NCBI GenBank assembly: GCA_900751695.1
Contig: CAADSS010000011.1
Span: 1-64,000, forward strand
DNA length: 64,000 bases
Direction: 5' to 3'
DNA from: an uncultured Collinsella sp.
GTDB taxonomy: Bacteria > Actinomycetota > Coriobacteriia > Coriobacteriales > Coriobacteriaceae
Shown: piece after piece, positions 36,144-45,704 of the stretch
Position numbering within the stretch: position 1 is the first letter of the stretch
How the letters are laid out: each line of letters begins with the position of its first letter
The notes under the pieces: model-generated
Database searches by the model: none
Seen by the model: the letters and a program-made list of their open reading frames with translations, nothing else
What the model was told of the DNA's origin: nothing
Translations under genes and position numbers: made by a program

Positions 36144-38806
36144 TCCTGCACTTTGAGGGCTTCGGCCAGACTGACGCGCTTGATGGAGCGCGTGTGCAGC
36201 AGCGCCACGACCAGGTAGGTCGCAAAGCCGATTCCTGCGCACGCCGCCATGGACCAAGCGGGCACGTAGATCTCGATATTGCCGTTGTAGACGAGCAGCA
36301 TCGAGCGGAAGATGGCCGTGAGCGAGCCGATGATCACGGGCAGGCTCAGCACGAGCGACGCCGCCACGCACAGCGTGATCGAGCGGATGTACAGACGCGA
36401 GATCTCGCCATCGCGATAGCCAAAGACCTTCATGTAGCTAATCGAACGGGCGCTGTGGTCGATCACAGCCTTGGTCAGCAGGTACATAAACAGCAGAAAG
36501 ATGAACACCGCGAGCCCGACCATCATGCCGATCATTTTGCTCATCATGCCGATGAACTGGTCGCCCACGGCACGCATGTCGTCGGGCGTGGTGTCGCCGG
36601 CAAAGTAACGAGCATCGAGGTTGAGCTTCTCGTCGCTCACATAGCCGTTAAAGTAGGCGGCGTCGTTGCCGAACAGCTCGTTAAAGTCGTCGATGCTCAT
36701 ATAGACATTCATATCCGACTTAGAGCCCCAAACGCAGTCCTTGCCCACGTACTCAAAGGAATAATTCTTGCCCTCGTACTTGTCGCGAAGCTTAACCTTC
36801 TGACCCTCGCTCCAGCCAAACTTGTCGAGCAAGCCACCGCCAAAGACGACGCGTCCGTTGCCGACGTTGAGGTCTTTCCAATAGCGCGAATCGGATGAAA
36901 TGCCGTAGACGGAAATCGTCTCCTCGCCATTTCCATCGCCGCGGTCGTATTGCAGCTGGTAAACGGCGTATTTCTCGGCCTGTGCGATTGCGCCCGCGCC
37001 GTTATCGGTCGTATTGACCGGGTGGATATCGTCGTTGTCAGTGTCGATCTTAGAGGCCTTGCCGATCAGGTCGATAGTCTCATCGCGGTCGCAGCCGAGA
37101 GCGTCGGCAAGGTCATCGAGGCGCGCATAAAGCGCATCCTTCTTGTCCTGGACCTTGGCAAGCGCATCCTGCGCTGCGGTCAGGCTCTCGGCAGACGGAG
37201 ATGCGGTCGCGGCATCGGCTGCCGCCTGCGCCGCATCGGCCGCGTCGTCAAGCTCGTCATCGGCATCCTGAGCGGCGGAAAGCAGCGCGCCGTCCACCGA
37301 CTGCAAGCGCTCGAGTGCCGACCACTGCTCACGTTCCTCGGCGGTGCCCTCAAGCTCCAGCGGCGCCTTGAGCGTGTACTGGTACTCGGCGACCAGGCTC
37401 GTCTCGAGGTTATCCGCGTAGTGCGTCATCGTGGGCAGAATCGCCAGGCCAAAGAGCAGCAGCAGCGACGCAAACGCAATACCTACGAAGAGCGTGGCGA
37501 AGTTGCCCAGGTTGCGCAGGAAAATACGCAGGCGGAAGCGCGAGACAAAACCCACGCGCTCCGGCAGCTGCAGGCCGCGCTTGGTGCCAGATTTGCCGCT
37601 CGCCTCGTGACGAAGGAACTGCAACGGCGTCTTGTCCATCTTGCGAAGCAGGCCCACCAGCGTGATGAGAATGAGCGCAGCGGCGGGAACCACGGCGCAC
37701 TTCACAAAGATCCCCCAGCTCCAGTACACCTGGAAGGGAGGCAGGCTGTACGAACCGTAATAGAGGCTGCGCATGGGCTCGGTAAAGAACACAACGCCGA
37801 GCGCGGTGCCCAAAAGCGCCGCGATCACGCCCACGGTAGCGGGAAGCGCAAGGTAGTGCAGGACGATCTCGCGTCGACGATAGCCGCTGGCGAGCAGCGT
37901 GCCGATGATGGCGCTCTCCTCCTCGATGGTGGCGTCGGTAAGGACCACAAAGACGAACGCCATGATCACGATGATGATGTCGAGCAGCGTCATCCACATC
38001 ATGGAGTCGCCGTCTACGTCGTCGCGCGCATAGCCAATGCCCTGGTTGGAATCGGCATCGATCAGATCGTCCACGCGCGCATCGGCGTCGGTCAGCGCCT
38101 CGACCATATCCTGCTCCGCATCGATGCGATCCGCGGTGGGGAGGTCGCGATCGGCAAAGGTAAAGGAGTAGGTGTAGGCGGGCGCGCCGCCGGCATCCTC
38201 GAGCGCGGCAAAGCCGGCATCGGTGACCTCGGCCACGCCATAAGTGATGGTGTTCACCGTAAAGTCCGAATTGTTGAGGAACAGCGCCTGGCTATCGGGC
38301 TGGGTCATGATGCCGCAGATGGTGTAGGTGCGGCCCTCAAGCTCGACCTTATCGCCCACGGACAGGTTGTTATTGGTGGCGAAGACACGGTCGATCGCCA
38401 CTTCATCGTCCGTTTTGGGCTCCTTGCCCTCACAGTAGGACGCGATATCGACCTTGGTGCGGTGCGCATAGGTGCGCAGCGTGCGCTTGGTGCCGTCGTC
38501 GCCAGCGGTCTTTTTGATGATGGCGTCGATGGAGAAATTCTTGTAGAGCGTGACGCCGCCGACGTCGCCGGCTGCATCCTCGGCGGCCTTGAGTTGATCG
38601 TCGGTAGCCTCGAAGGAGGTGGTCACGCGGCCGTCCTCAATCGTGTACGCATCGCGCATGTCGTCGATAAGGCAACCGATAGAATGCGCTGCGAGCAAAA
38701 AGCCCGAGGTGAGAGCGATGCTTCCGCACATAAGAAGAAAGATGCCCAGGTACTTGCCGATATTGCGGCGCAGCTCGCGCGGGAGACGTTTTGCGAGAGG
38801 TGTCAT
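36140..38806 (-). CDS. FtsX/MacB-type ABC transporter permease
   Basis: About 888 residues. An N-terminal membrane segment (LGIFLLMCGSIALTSGFLLAA) is followed by a large extracellular domain, a first FtsX block (about 285-400), another membrane segment and a long extracellular domain with a coiled coil of about 60 residues (DADDELDDAADAAQAAADAA), then a second FtsX block at the end. This layout fits macrolide/lipoprotein-type exporters that act on periplasmic or surface substrates. ATG 38806 is favoured over a TTG 15 bases upstream. Its ATPase is the next upstream gene. Confidence 0.9.
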   Translation of the reverse strand: MTPLAKRLPRELRRNIGKYLGIFLLMCGSIALTSGFLLAAHSIGCLIDDMRDAYTIEDGRVTTSFEATDDQLKAAEDAAGDVGGVTLYKNFSIDAIIKKTAGDDGTKRTLRTYAHRTKVDIASYCEGKEPKTDDEVAIDRVFATNNNLSVGDKVELEGRTYTICGIMTQPDSQALFLNNSDFTVNTITYGVAEVTDAGFAALEDAGGAPAYTYSFTFADRDLPTADRIDAEQDMVEALTDADARVDDLIDADSNQGIGYARDDVDGDSMMWMTLLDIIIVIMAFVFVVLTDATIEEESAIIGTLLASGYRRREIVLHYLALPATVGVIAALLGTALGVVFFTEPMRSLYYGSYSLPPFQVYWSWGIFVKCAVVPAAALILITLVGLLRKMDKTPLQFLRHEASGKSGTKRGLQLPERVGFVSRFRLRIFLRNLGNFATLFVGIAFASLLLLFGLAILPTMTHYADNLETSLVAEYQYTLKAPLELEGTAEEREQWSALERLQSVDGALLSAAQDADDELDDAADAAQAAADAATASPSAESLTAAQDALAKVQDKKDALYARLDDLADALGCDRDETIDLIGKASKIDTDNDDIHPVNTTDNGAGAIAQAEKYAVYQLQYDRGDGNGEETISVYGISSDSRYWKDLNVGNGRVVFGGGLLDKFGWSEGQKVKLRDKYEGKNYSFEYVGKDCVWGSKSDMNVYMSIDDFNELFGNDAAYFNGYVSDEKLNLDARYFAGDTTPDDMRAVGDQFIGMMSKMIGMMVGLAVFIFLLFMYLLTKAVIDHSARSISYMKVFGYRDGEISRLYIRSITLCVAASLVLSLPVIIGSLTAIFRSMLLVYNGNIEIYVPAWSMAACAGIGFATYLVVALLHTRSIKRVSLAEALKVQE

Positions 38807-38814
38807 GGCGCCGC

Positions 38815-39528
<714 letters not shown>

Positions 39529-39621
39529 GGTATCCCCCGTTGTTAGCCTCGTACTACTTTATGAACGTAATAGTAAACCTTGGCGAACTATTTTGGGGCG
39601 AGAGTGGGGATTTGTTTCAAG

Positions 39622-39768
39622 ACTAGTCATTGGGGACGTTCTTAAATGACTAGCTGTTGGGGACACTCTTTCGCCACCCGGCAGTTAGGGACGTTCCCTT
39701 TCTGCCGGCAGCTGGGGACAGTCCTTAGCAAGCCGGCGGTTCGGCAAAGACTGTCCCCAATGACTAGT
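39622..39768. repeat. GGGGAC-type intergenic repeat, copy 2, with perfect 16-bp arms
   Basis: ACTAGTCATTGGGGAC (39622-39637) and GTCCCCAATGACTAGT (39753-39768) are a perfect inverted pair enclosing shorter stems such as GGCAG/CTGCC and GCCGGC. Further tags (GTCCCCAATGA, CCAATGACTAG) follow to 39801. It lies in the 280-bp gap between two ABC operons; no gene is seen there. Confidence 0.8.
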
Positions 39769-39809
39769 CGTTTAAGTCCGTCCCCAATGAGTACCCAATG
39801 ACTAGGTGG

Positions 39810-41015
39810 CTAGGCGTGGGATTTGGTGCGTGCGAGGGCTAGGCCTACGGCGGCGATGGCCGCGGCAAAGAGCACCGTGACGCCCAGGTCGCAGGCGATG
39901 TCGCCCAGCACGGTGGACGTCAGGTCCGCGGCGAGCGCCTTGCCGATCGCGTCGTTCACCCAATACGTCGGCACAAAATGCGCCGCGGTCTGCACGTCCG
40001 AGCCCATGAGCGACAGCGGCATCCAGGCGCCGCCCAAAAACGTCATGAGCATGCCGAGTAAGTTGCCCACGCCGTTGAGCAGCTCCTCGCGCGCGCCCAA
40101 GCTCGACAGCGTAAAGCCAACGGCCAGCGGCGTGCACGCCAGGGCAAACGTCACCGCCAGCGCCAGACACACACGACCCGCGCCGACCTCGGCAACCGCG
40201 CCGGCAAAGCCCACGACGCCCATCATGCTCGACACGAGCCAAATGCAGACGGTGAGCACGGCGGCGGCCGCAAACACGGCAAGCGAACGCTGACGCTCGG
40301 AGACCGGGCTGGCATCCATGCGGCGCACGCGCTCGGGCTCGTTCATGCCCGAGAACACCAGCCCCACCGACACGATGACCGACGAGATAATCGCATACGC
40401 GCCAAAGTTGAAATACGACTCGAGCGTGGCAGCAGCAGCCGAGTCGACCTTGACCCGCTCGATCTGGACCTCCGCGCGCTTTGCAGCGGCATGCTCGGCG
40501 GCCTTGGCAACGTCGCCGTTAGAAGCAGCGGGCTCAAGCGCCGCCGCAGCGCCCGCGAGCGAGATCCAGCGCGAGGCCTCGGCAGACGACAGCGCCGCCG
40601 CCATGGTGCCGGCACCGTAGGTCACATCGAGCTTGGGCAGGGACTCCCCCGCGCGGGCAGCCGCGACCAGGTCGTCCTCGAACCCCTCCGGGATAAAGAA
40701 CACGCAGTCGGCGCTGCCCTTGGCGCTGTTGCTCTTGGAGAGCGCGTCCGCAAGGTCGTACGTGTCATCGCCGACGCCCGTGACCAGGTCAAACCGCGAA
40801 CCTAGGTGCTTGGTGAGCGCACGTGAAAGATCACTGCCATCGCGGTCGACCACGATCACGTTGGCGTCGTAGGGCTTGTACTCGGTGAGCTGCGACGAGT
40901 TCCAGCTCACCGATGCCGCGATGAATACGCCCATCAGCGAAATGAACACCGTGTAGATGAGCAGGTAGAACGGGTGAGCGAGCGCCATGCGAAGCGCGGT
41001 CTTAAAGGTGCTCAT
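39810..41015 (-). CDS. ABC-2 type permease (second subunit)
   Basis: About 401 residues: an N-terminal membrane segment, a long extracellular loop (about 40-215) and five or six C-terminal segments, the YhgE/ABC-2 exporter plan. ATG at 41015 follows AAGGAG by five bases and overlaps the upstream permease by 14 bases. With 41002-42189 and the ATPase at 42199-43137 it forms an exporter with two unlike permeases. Confidence 0.87.
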   Translation of the reverse strand: MSTFKTALRMALAHPFYLLIYTVFISLMGVFIAASVSWNSSQLTEYKPYDANVIVVDRDGSDLSRALTKHLGSRFDLVTGVGDDTYDLADALSKSNSAKGSADCVFFIPEGFEDDLVAAARAGESLPKLDVTYGAGTMAAALSSAEASRWISLAGAAAALEPAASNGDVAKAAEHAAAKRAEVQIERVKVDSAAAATLESYFNFGAYAIISSVIVSVGLVFSGMNEPERVRRMDASPVSERQRSLAVFAAAAVLTVCIWLVSSMMGVVGFAGAVAEVGAGRVCLALAVTFALACTPLAVGFTLSSLGAREELLNGVGNLLGMLMTFLGGAWMPLSLMGSDVQTAAHFVPTYWVNDAIGKALAADLTSTVLGDIACDLGVTVLFAAAIAAVGLALARTKSHA

Positions 41016-42189
41016 AGCGGCTCCTTCCAAAGATCAGCGTGGCGGCGGCAACGAACAGGAGTGCCATGAGGACCAGTGCGCCGGCGCGAACGGCAAAAGG
41101 ATCCAGGTCCTCAAAGAAATACAGGCGGTTGAACATGTCGCAGATGAGCTTGACGGGGTTGAGCCAGCACTCGGCCGGACAGGCGCGGGCGACGTCATCG
41201 GCAAGCGCCATCGCCGGTTCGCCGTAGAGCCCAGCGAACAAAGCGCACGTGGTGGCAAAGCCTGTGAGGATGCCCGACTTGGATGCCTTGCCGCCCTTAA
41301 CGGGAAGCGTGCCCACAAAGAGTCCCAAGCCCGTGGCGGCAAGCGCGGAAGCGGCACCGCCCACCAGACACAGCCCCTCGCGCCCGCCAAAGTCGACGCC
41401 CACAACCAGGCGCACGTAGCCGATCGCGATCGCCATCGAGGCAAAGGAGACCAGCCACGAGCCCACAAAGATACCGGCCAGCGACGCCGTTTTGGAAAGA
41501 CCGCCCGCGCAGCGGCGCGCGCCAAGGCCCGACAGATTGAGCTGCAGATCGACGACGCTCAAGGCGGCAAACTCCGCAGACATCATCGCGACCAGGCCAA
41601 AGAGCGCGTAATAGTAGATGACCGTGCCATCGGGCGTGGTGCGTGTCAGGCTTACGCGGCGGGTGCCGCCCTCGAGCGACAGGGCGCGCGCAACCGCCTC
41701 CGGGTCGGCGAGCGCCGCCGGGTTGTCCTGGGCAATCTGAGACATGAGCTCGGCATTTTGTGTATACGAGCTTGCCACCGTTTCCAGGATGCTGCGATCG
41801 GTGAGCACCGATGATGCGCGCGAGCTGTCGTAGCTCGATAGCAGCGTGAGCTTGGGTACGCCTGCGTCGTCGACCGTATAGATGCCCGCAACCTCGCCGG
41901 CCTCGAGCGCTTTGCGCGCGGCAGCTAAGTCTTCGTACTCGCTCACATCGAGCAGCTGATTCTCGCCCTCCTTGGCAAGCGAAGTCGCCACGTCCTTAAA
42001 GGACGAAGCGCCCCAGGCCTCATCCGCTACGACGGCCACTGGCACCGGGTCGACCGTGCCGTCGGAGCTGAGGTTCGCAAACATAAACATAAACATCGTG
42101 GAAAGCGCGATGGGAAAGAGAGCGCCCCAAACCCACGTGCTCGGCCGGCGCAGCAGCGTCTTGACCGTAATGATAATGGTGTTGAACAT
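41002..42189 (-). CDS. ABC-2 type permease (first subunit)
   Basis: A 395-residue paralogue of the 39810 gene: N-terminal segment (TWVWGALFPIALSTMFMFMFA), extracellular loop to about residue 195, then six segments ending LMALLFVAAATLIFGRSRYEHL. Located nine bases after the ATPase gene. Confidence 0.87.
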   Translation of the reverse strand: MFNTIIITVKTLLRRPSTWVWGALFPIALSTMFMFMFANLSSDGTVDPVPVAVVADEAWGASSFKDVATSLAKEGENQLLDVSEYEDLAAARKALEAGEVAGIYTVDDAGVPKLTLLSSYDSSRASSVLTDRSILETVASSYTQNAELMSQIAQDNPAALADPEAVARALSLEGGTRRVSLTRTTPDGTVIYYYALFGLVAMMSAEFAALSVVDLQLNLSGLGARRCAGGLSKTASLAGIFVGSWLVSFASMAIAIGYVRLVVGVDFGGREGLCLVGGAASALAATGLGLFVGTLPVKGGKASKSGILTGFATTCALFAGLYGEPAMALADDVARACPAECWLNPVKLICDMFNRLYFFEDLDPFAVRAGALVLMALLFVAAATLIFGRSRYEHL

Positions 42190-42198
42190 GGCCGCCCC

Positions 42199-43137
42199 CT
42201 AGTCGCGCAGCTCGCGGCCGGTGATCTCGAGGAACACGTCGTTGAGGGTCGGTGGCTCGCTCCACACGCGGCCGAGCGCAACGTCGGCAGCGCGCAGCGT
42301 GTCGAGGATGTCGACCAGATTGTGCGGACTCGTCTCGCAGGTGCAGACGAGCTCGCCGCCGGACAGCTCGACGCTGAGCACGTGCTCGAGGGCGCGCAGC
42401 CGCTCGACCGTGGCTGGCTCGACGGCGCCCACCTCGACGGTCACGCGCTCGCCCATCTGAATCATGCGTTTGAGCTCGTCGTTGGTGCCCTGCGCCAGCA
42501 CGCGGCCGCCGTCCATGATCATGATGCGGCTGCAGATCTGCTCGACTTCCTCCATGTAATGGCTGGTATACACCACCGTGGCGCCCTCGTCGCGCAGGCG
42601 GCAGATGCCCTCCAGGATGGCGTTGCGGCTCTGCGGGTCGACCGCCACCGTGGGCTCGTCAAAAAAGATGAGCTCGGGCTTGTGCGCGATGCCGCAGGCG
42701 ATGTTGAGGCGTCGCGCCAGGCCGCCCGAGAGCTTGCCGGGGCGGAACTTGGCAAAGTCGCCCAGGCCGACAAAGTCGATGGCCTCGTCGACCAGCGCGC
42801 GGCGGCGCTTGCGGTCGTTGACGTAGAGGCTGCAGAAATAGTCGATGTTCTCGCGCACCGTGAGCTCGTCGAATACCGCCACCTGCTGCGGCACCACGCC
42901 GATGCGGCGCTTGAGGTCGTAGCGGGCGGGCGTCATGGGTTCGCCGAACAGCTCGATGGTGCCTTTGTCGTAGGCAAGCAGCTGCAAAATGCAGTTGATG
43001 GACGTGGTCTTGCCCGAGCCGTTGGGGCCCAGCAGGCCAAAGATCTCGCCGGGGGCGATGCTCAGGTTAAAGTGGTCGAGCGCAATAAGGTCGTCATAGC
43101 GCTTGACGAGGTTTTCGACGTGAACGATGTCTGTCAT
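42199..43137 (-). CDS. ABC-2 exporter ATPase, drug-resistance type
   Basis: A 312-residue ATPase with Walker A GPNGSGKTT, signature LSGGLARRLNIACGIAHKP, Walker B LIFFDEPTVAVDPQ, and a C-terminal DrrA-like domain (about 225-312). The signature reads SGGLARR rather than SGGMKRR. The ATG at 43137 begins MTDIVHVENLVKRYD; a longer frame from 43203 lacks support. The exporter is divergent from a histidine kinase/response regulator pair, the same set as the B. subtilis lnrLMN-lnrJK linearmycin resistance locus; antibiotic or lipid-like compound export is inferred. Confidence 0.93.
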   Translation of the reverse strand: MTDIVHVENLVKRYDDLIALDHFNLSIAPGEIFGLLGPNGSGKTTSINCILQLLAYDKGTIELFGEPMTPARYDLKRRIGVVPQQVAVFDELTVRENIDYFCSLYVNDRKRRRALVDEAIDFVGLGDFAKFRPGKLSGGLARRLNIACGIAHKPELIFFDEPTVAVDPQSRNAILEGICRLRDEGATVVYTSHYMEEVEQICSRIMIMDGGRVLAQGTNDELKRMIQMGERVTVEVGAVEPATVERLRALEHVLSVELSGGELVCTCETSPHNLVDILDTLRAADVALGRVWSEPPTLNDVFLEITGRELRD

Positions 43138-43335
43138 GAGGCGGCCCTTCCGTTGATTGCGGCCCGGTACGATTGCATCATCGCAGGAGCCGCCGGCGCG
43201 CACCAGTGAGCTTTGTCACGAGTGCGGGGTCTTTGTCGTGCGGCCTGCCGACGCCCCCGCTTTGCTGCGCGGGAGGAATGTCACGGTTGCGCAGGCGGCC
43301 CCTCCACCATGCGCGGCTTCGCGTACAATACCCGT

Positions 43336-44481
43336 ATGAACAGGCTTTTCGACAAATCGATCGTGCTGGCGTGCTGTATTGCGGCCGCCATGGGTCTTGC
43401 TGTGGATGCCCGCATGGTCGCGGCGTTTTGCCTTGGCGTTATTGCCACCTCGCTGGCCGAGGTCGCACAGGAGGAACACGCGCGCCGCGCAAGCGAGGCC
43501 GCGAGCTACGTCTACATCATCGCGGCCGTCTTCATACCGCCGTTTGTGCCGTTTGCGCCTCTCGCTCTCTATGACATCGCGCGGCGCGTGCGCCGTGAGC
43601 ACGCCTGGGTCGCGCTGGGCATTGGCTCCGTCTTTGCCCTTGCGCTCGTCGTGGACCTTCGCACCGACGCGCTCACCGCCCGAACGCTTCTGCTGACCGC
43701 CATCCTTTCGGTTGCCGCCACCTTGCTATCGCTACGTACCGCCCAGCTGGAGCGCGAGCAGCAGCGCATGCGCCGTACCCGCGACGAACTGCAGGAACGA
43801 GCCCTCGCGCTCGAGGCGCGCAACCGTGATCTTGCCGATCGCCAGGACTACGAAGTCGAGCTCGCGACGCTCGCCGAACGCGCCCGCATCGCGCGCGAGA
43901 TCCACGATAACGTCGGGCACCAGCTCACGCGTGCCTCACTGCAGGCCGAAGCCTTGCGCGTGGTCCACGCCGACGAGCCCGGCGTCGCCGCCGATTTCGC
44001 CGACGTCAAACGCACGGTTGACGAGGCGCTCCAGCTTGTGCGCACCAGCGTCCACGCGCTCAACGACAACGCCGTCGACCTTTCCGTGCAGCTCGAACGC
44101 ATTGTTGAAGGCGCGCGCTCGGACGGCGGCCCGCAGATTGAGCTTGAAGTTTTGGCCGAGCATGCACCCGCCAACGTCGCCAACTGCTTTGCGGCGGTGC
44201 TGCGCGAGGCGCTTTCCAACGCCATGCGCCACGCTTGCGCCCAGACCGTCACCGTACGATGCATGGAGCATCCGTCGTTTTACCAGCTCATCGTTACCGA
44301 TGATGGCGCGGACGCGACCCCGGCGAGCAGCAGCAACGTCGTAGAAGGCATGGGGCTCGCCTCCATGCGCGAGCGCGTCGAGGCGCTTGGCGGAACCTTC
44401 ACCGCCGGCCTGCGCGCCGGCGCCCCCGGCTGGCGCGTGTTTGCCACCGTCCCCAAACAGCAAGGAGATGAGGACCGATGA
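43336..44481 (+). CDS. Membrane sensor histidine kinase beside the ABC-2 exporter
   Basis: A 381-residue kinase. Four or five membrane segments (8-130) without a large extracellular domain, a coiled coil (135-180), HisKA_3 helix with H190 in IAREIHDNVGHQL, and an ATPase domain with N-box REALSNAMRHA and G-box GMGLASMRERVEALGG. A TACAAT at 43324-43329 lies six bases before the ATG, so the message may start at the ATG (leaderless); no ribosome site is seen. Intramembrane-type sensors of this form respond to envelope-active compounds. Confidence 0.88.
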   Translation: MNRLFDKSIVLACCIAAAMGLAVDARMVAAFCLGVIATSLAEVAQEEHARRASEAASYVYIIAAVFIPPFVPFAPLALYDIARRVRREHAWVALGIGSVFALALVVDLRTDALTARTLLLTAILSVAATLLSLRTAQLEREQQRMRRTRDELQERALALEARNRDLADRQDYEVELATLAERARIAREIHDNVGHQLTRASLQAEALRVVHADEPGVAADFADVKRTVDEALQLVRTSVHALNDNAVDLSVQLERIVEGARSDGGPQIELEVLAEHAPANVANCFAAVLREALSNAMRHACAQTVTVRCMEHPSFYQLIVTDDGADATPASSSNVVEGMGLASMRERVEALGGTFTAGLRAGAPGWRVFATVPKQQGDEDR

Positions 44482-45107
44482 GGCTCATCGTTATCGACGA
44501 CGACCGCCTAGTGGTCGATTCGCTCAAGATTATCCTGGGCGCCCAGCCGCAGATCGAGGTGGTGGGCACCGGCGCCAATGGCGACGCCGCAGTGGCTCTC
44601 TATGCCGAACACGCACCCGATATCGCGTTGCTCGACATTCAGATGCCGGGGCGCGACGGACTTTCAGCCGCGCGCGAGATCCTTGAGCACGACCCTGCGG
44701 CGCGCGTGGTGTTTCTGACGACGTTCTCGGATGACGAGTACATTGTGTCGGCGCTCAAGCTGGGCGCCCGCGGTTACCTGATCAAGACCGATGTCGCCGC
44801 CATTCCGCCAGCGTTGGCGCAGGTCATGGCTGGCAAGCGCGTGCTCGAGGGCAAGGCGATCGGGGATGTCGACTTTGATGGGGCGGACGCTGAAGCCGGC
44901 GCGACCCGCCGGCCCGCGGCCTTTGCCGGTCTGACCGACCGCGAGTTCGAAGTCGCCGAGCTCATCGCCCGCGGCCTCGACAACAAAGAGATCGCCGCCA
45001 CCGCCTACATGGGCGAAGGCACCGTGCGCAACCACATCAGCTCAATCCTGGCAAAGATGGGCCTGCGCAACCGCACGCAGATCGCTATCGCCTACCTGCG
45101 AGGGTAG
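44478..45107 (+). CDS. LuxR/NarL-family response regulator of the exporter module
   Basis: A 209-residue regulator: receiver domain with phospho-site D53 (LLDIQMPG), LuxR-type helix-turn-helix from about 145 (LTDREFEVAELIARGLDNKEIAATAYMGEGTVRNHISSIL). It overlaps the kinase by four bases (ATGA), so they are coupled. Likely activates the divergent ABC-2 operon. Confidence 0.93.
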   Translation: MRLIVIDDDRLVVDSLKIILGAQPQIEVVGTGANGDAAVALYAEHAPDIALLDIQMPGRDGLSAAREILEHDPAARVVFLTTFSDDEYIVSALKLGARGYLIKTDVAAIPPALAQVMAGKRVLEGKAIGDVDFDGADAEAGATRRPAAFAGLTDREFEVAELIARGLDNKEIAATAYMGEGTVRNHISSILAKMGLRNRTQIAIAYLRG

Positions 45108-45167
45108 TTGCCCGAAGACCGACCGTTCCGGCATAGCAAAATGGCTGCTACCGATTTAAGGCCATTT

Positions 45168-45321
45168 CAAAACTATGCCGGTTTACGGGGCCAAACTCAG
45201 GACCCCCATCCATACCCGCGTTTTCTGCAAAATGACGGCTCGTCTACCTGCGGTTTTATTTTCACGAATATCGGCATGGTTGGAGACTCGTAACTCAGCC
45301 CCGTAAACCGGCATAGTTTTG
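45168..45321. repeat. Foldback element L1
   Basis: Perfect 24-base inverted arms at 45168-45191 and 45298-45321 (core ACTATGCCGGTTTACGGGGC). Inside are a shorter CCATAC/GGCATGG pair and a central TACCTGCGGTTTT block shared with L2 and L3. It is about three-quarters identical, in the same orientation, to L3 at 52356-52508. No reading frame of note. Confidence 0.88.
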
Positions 45322-45363
45322 TTCGGGCGGCCCTGGACGAGTGCCTCCGCCAGCCTCGCGGGA

Positions 45364-45400
45364 CCAAAATGATCCGTTTTCCTCCGTCCCCAAGGGATCA
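45364..45400. repeat. Short dispersed repeat Z1
   Basis: AAAATGATCCGTTTTCC followed by TCCGTCCCCAAGGGATCA. Related copies lie at 52217-52252 and 52291-52327 on the other side of the adhesin gene. Confidence 0.7.
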
Positions 45401-45412
45401 GCCGGAACCGCT

Positions 45413-45574
45413 CGCCACGAAATCGGCCCATCTACTACGTTTGACGCGATACCCATGACCATACCTTCGTTTTGAACAAAACCACAGGCGTTCTACCTGC
45501 GGTTTTGTTTTCGCGTTTTTTGGTATGGTTGGGGGTAAGGGGCTAAACGTAGTAGATGGGCCGGTTTCGTGGCG
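45413..45574. repeat. Foldback element L2
   Basis: Thirty-base inverted arms at 45413-45442 and 45545-45574 with a single difference (core CCCATCTACTACGTTT). Inside are CCATACC/GGTATGG and an AACCACAGG/CCTGCGGTT stem. The outer arms are unlike those of L1/L3, but the interior is the same family. Confidence 0.85.
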
Positions 45575-45595
45575 CGCCCCCGGCGCATAAAAGCG

Positions 45596-45628
45596 CCGCC
45601 ACGGAGGAGGGAGATGCCTCCGTGGCGG
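45596..45628 (-). terminator. Terminator of the adhesin gene
   Basis: CCGCCACGGAGG (45596-45607) pairs perfectly with CCTCCGTGGCGG (45617-45628), followed on the minus strand by CGCTTTTATG. A second stem, CCCGGGGCC/GGCCCGGG, lies at 45669-45690 nearer the stop codon. Confidence 0.75.
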
Positions 45629-45704
45629 CTGGGGGTAGGAGTAGGTCGGAATTTAGCCCTGCCGGCCGCCCGGGGCCTTTTGGCCCGGGGCGCTGCCAGC
45701 GTGC

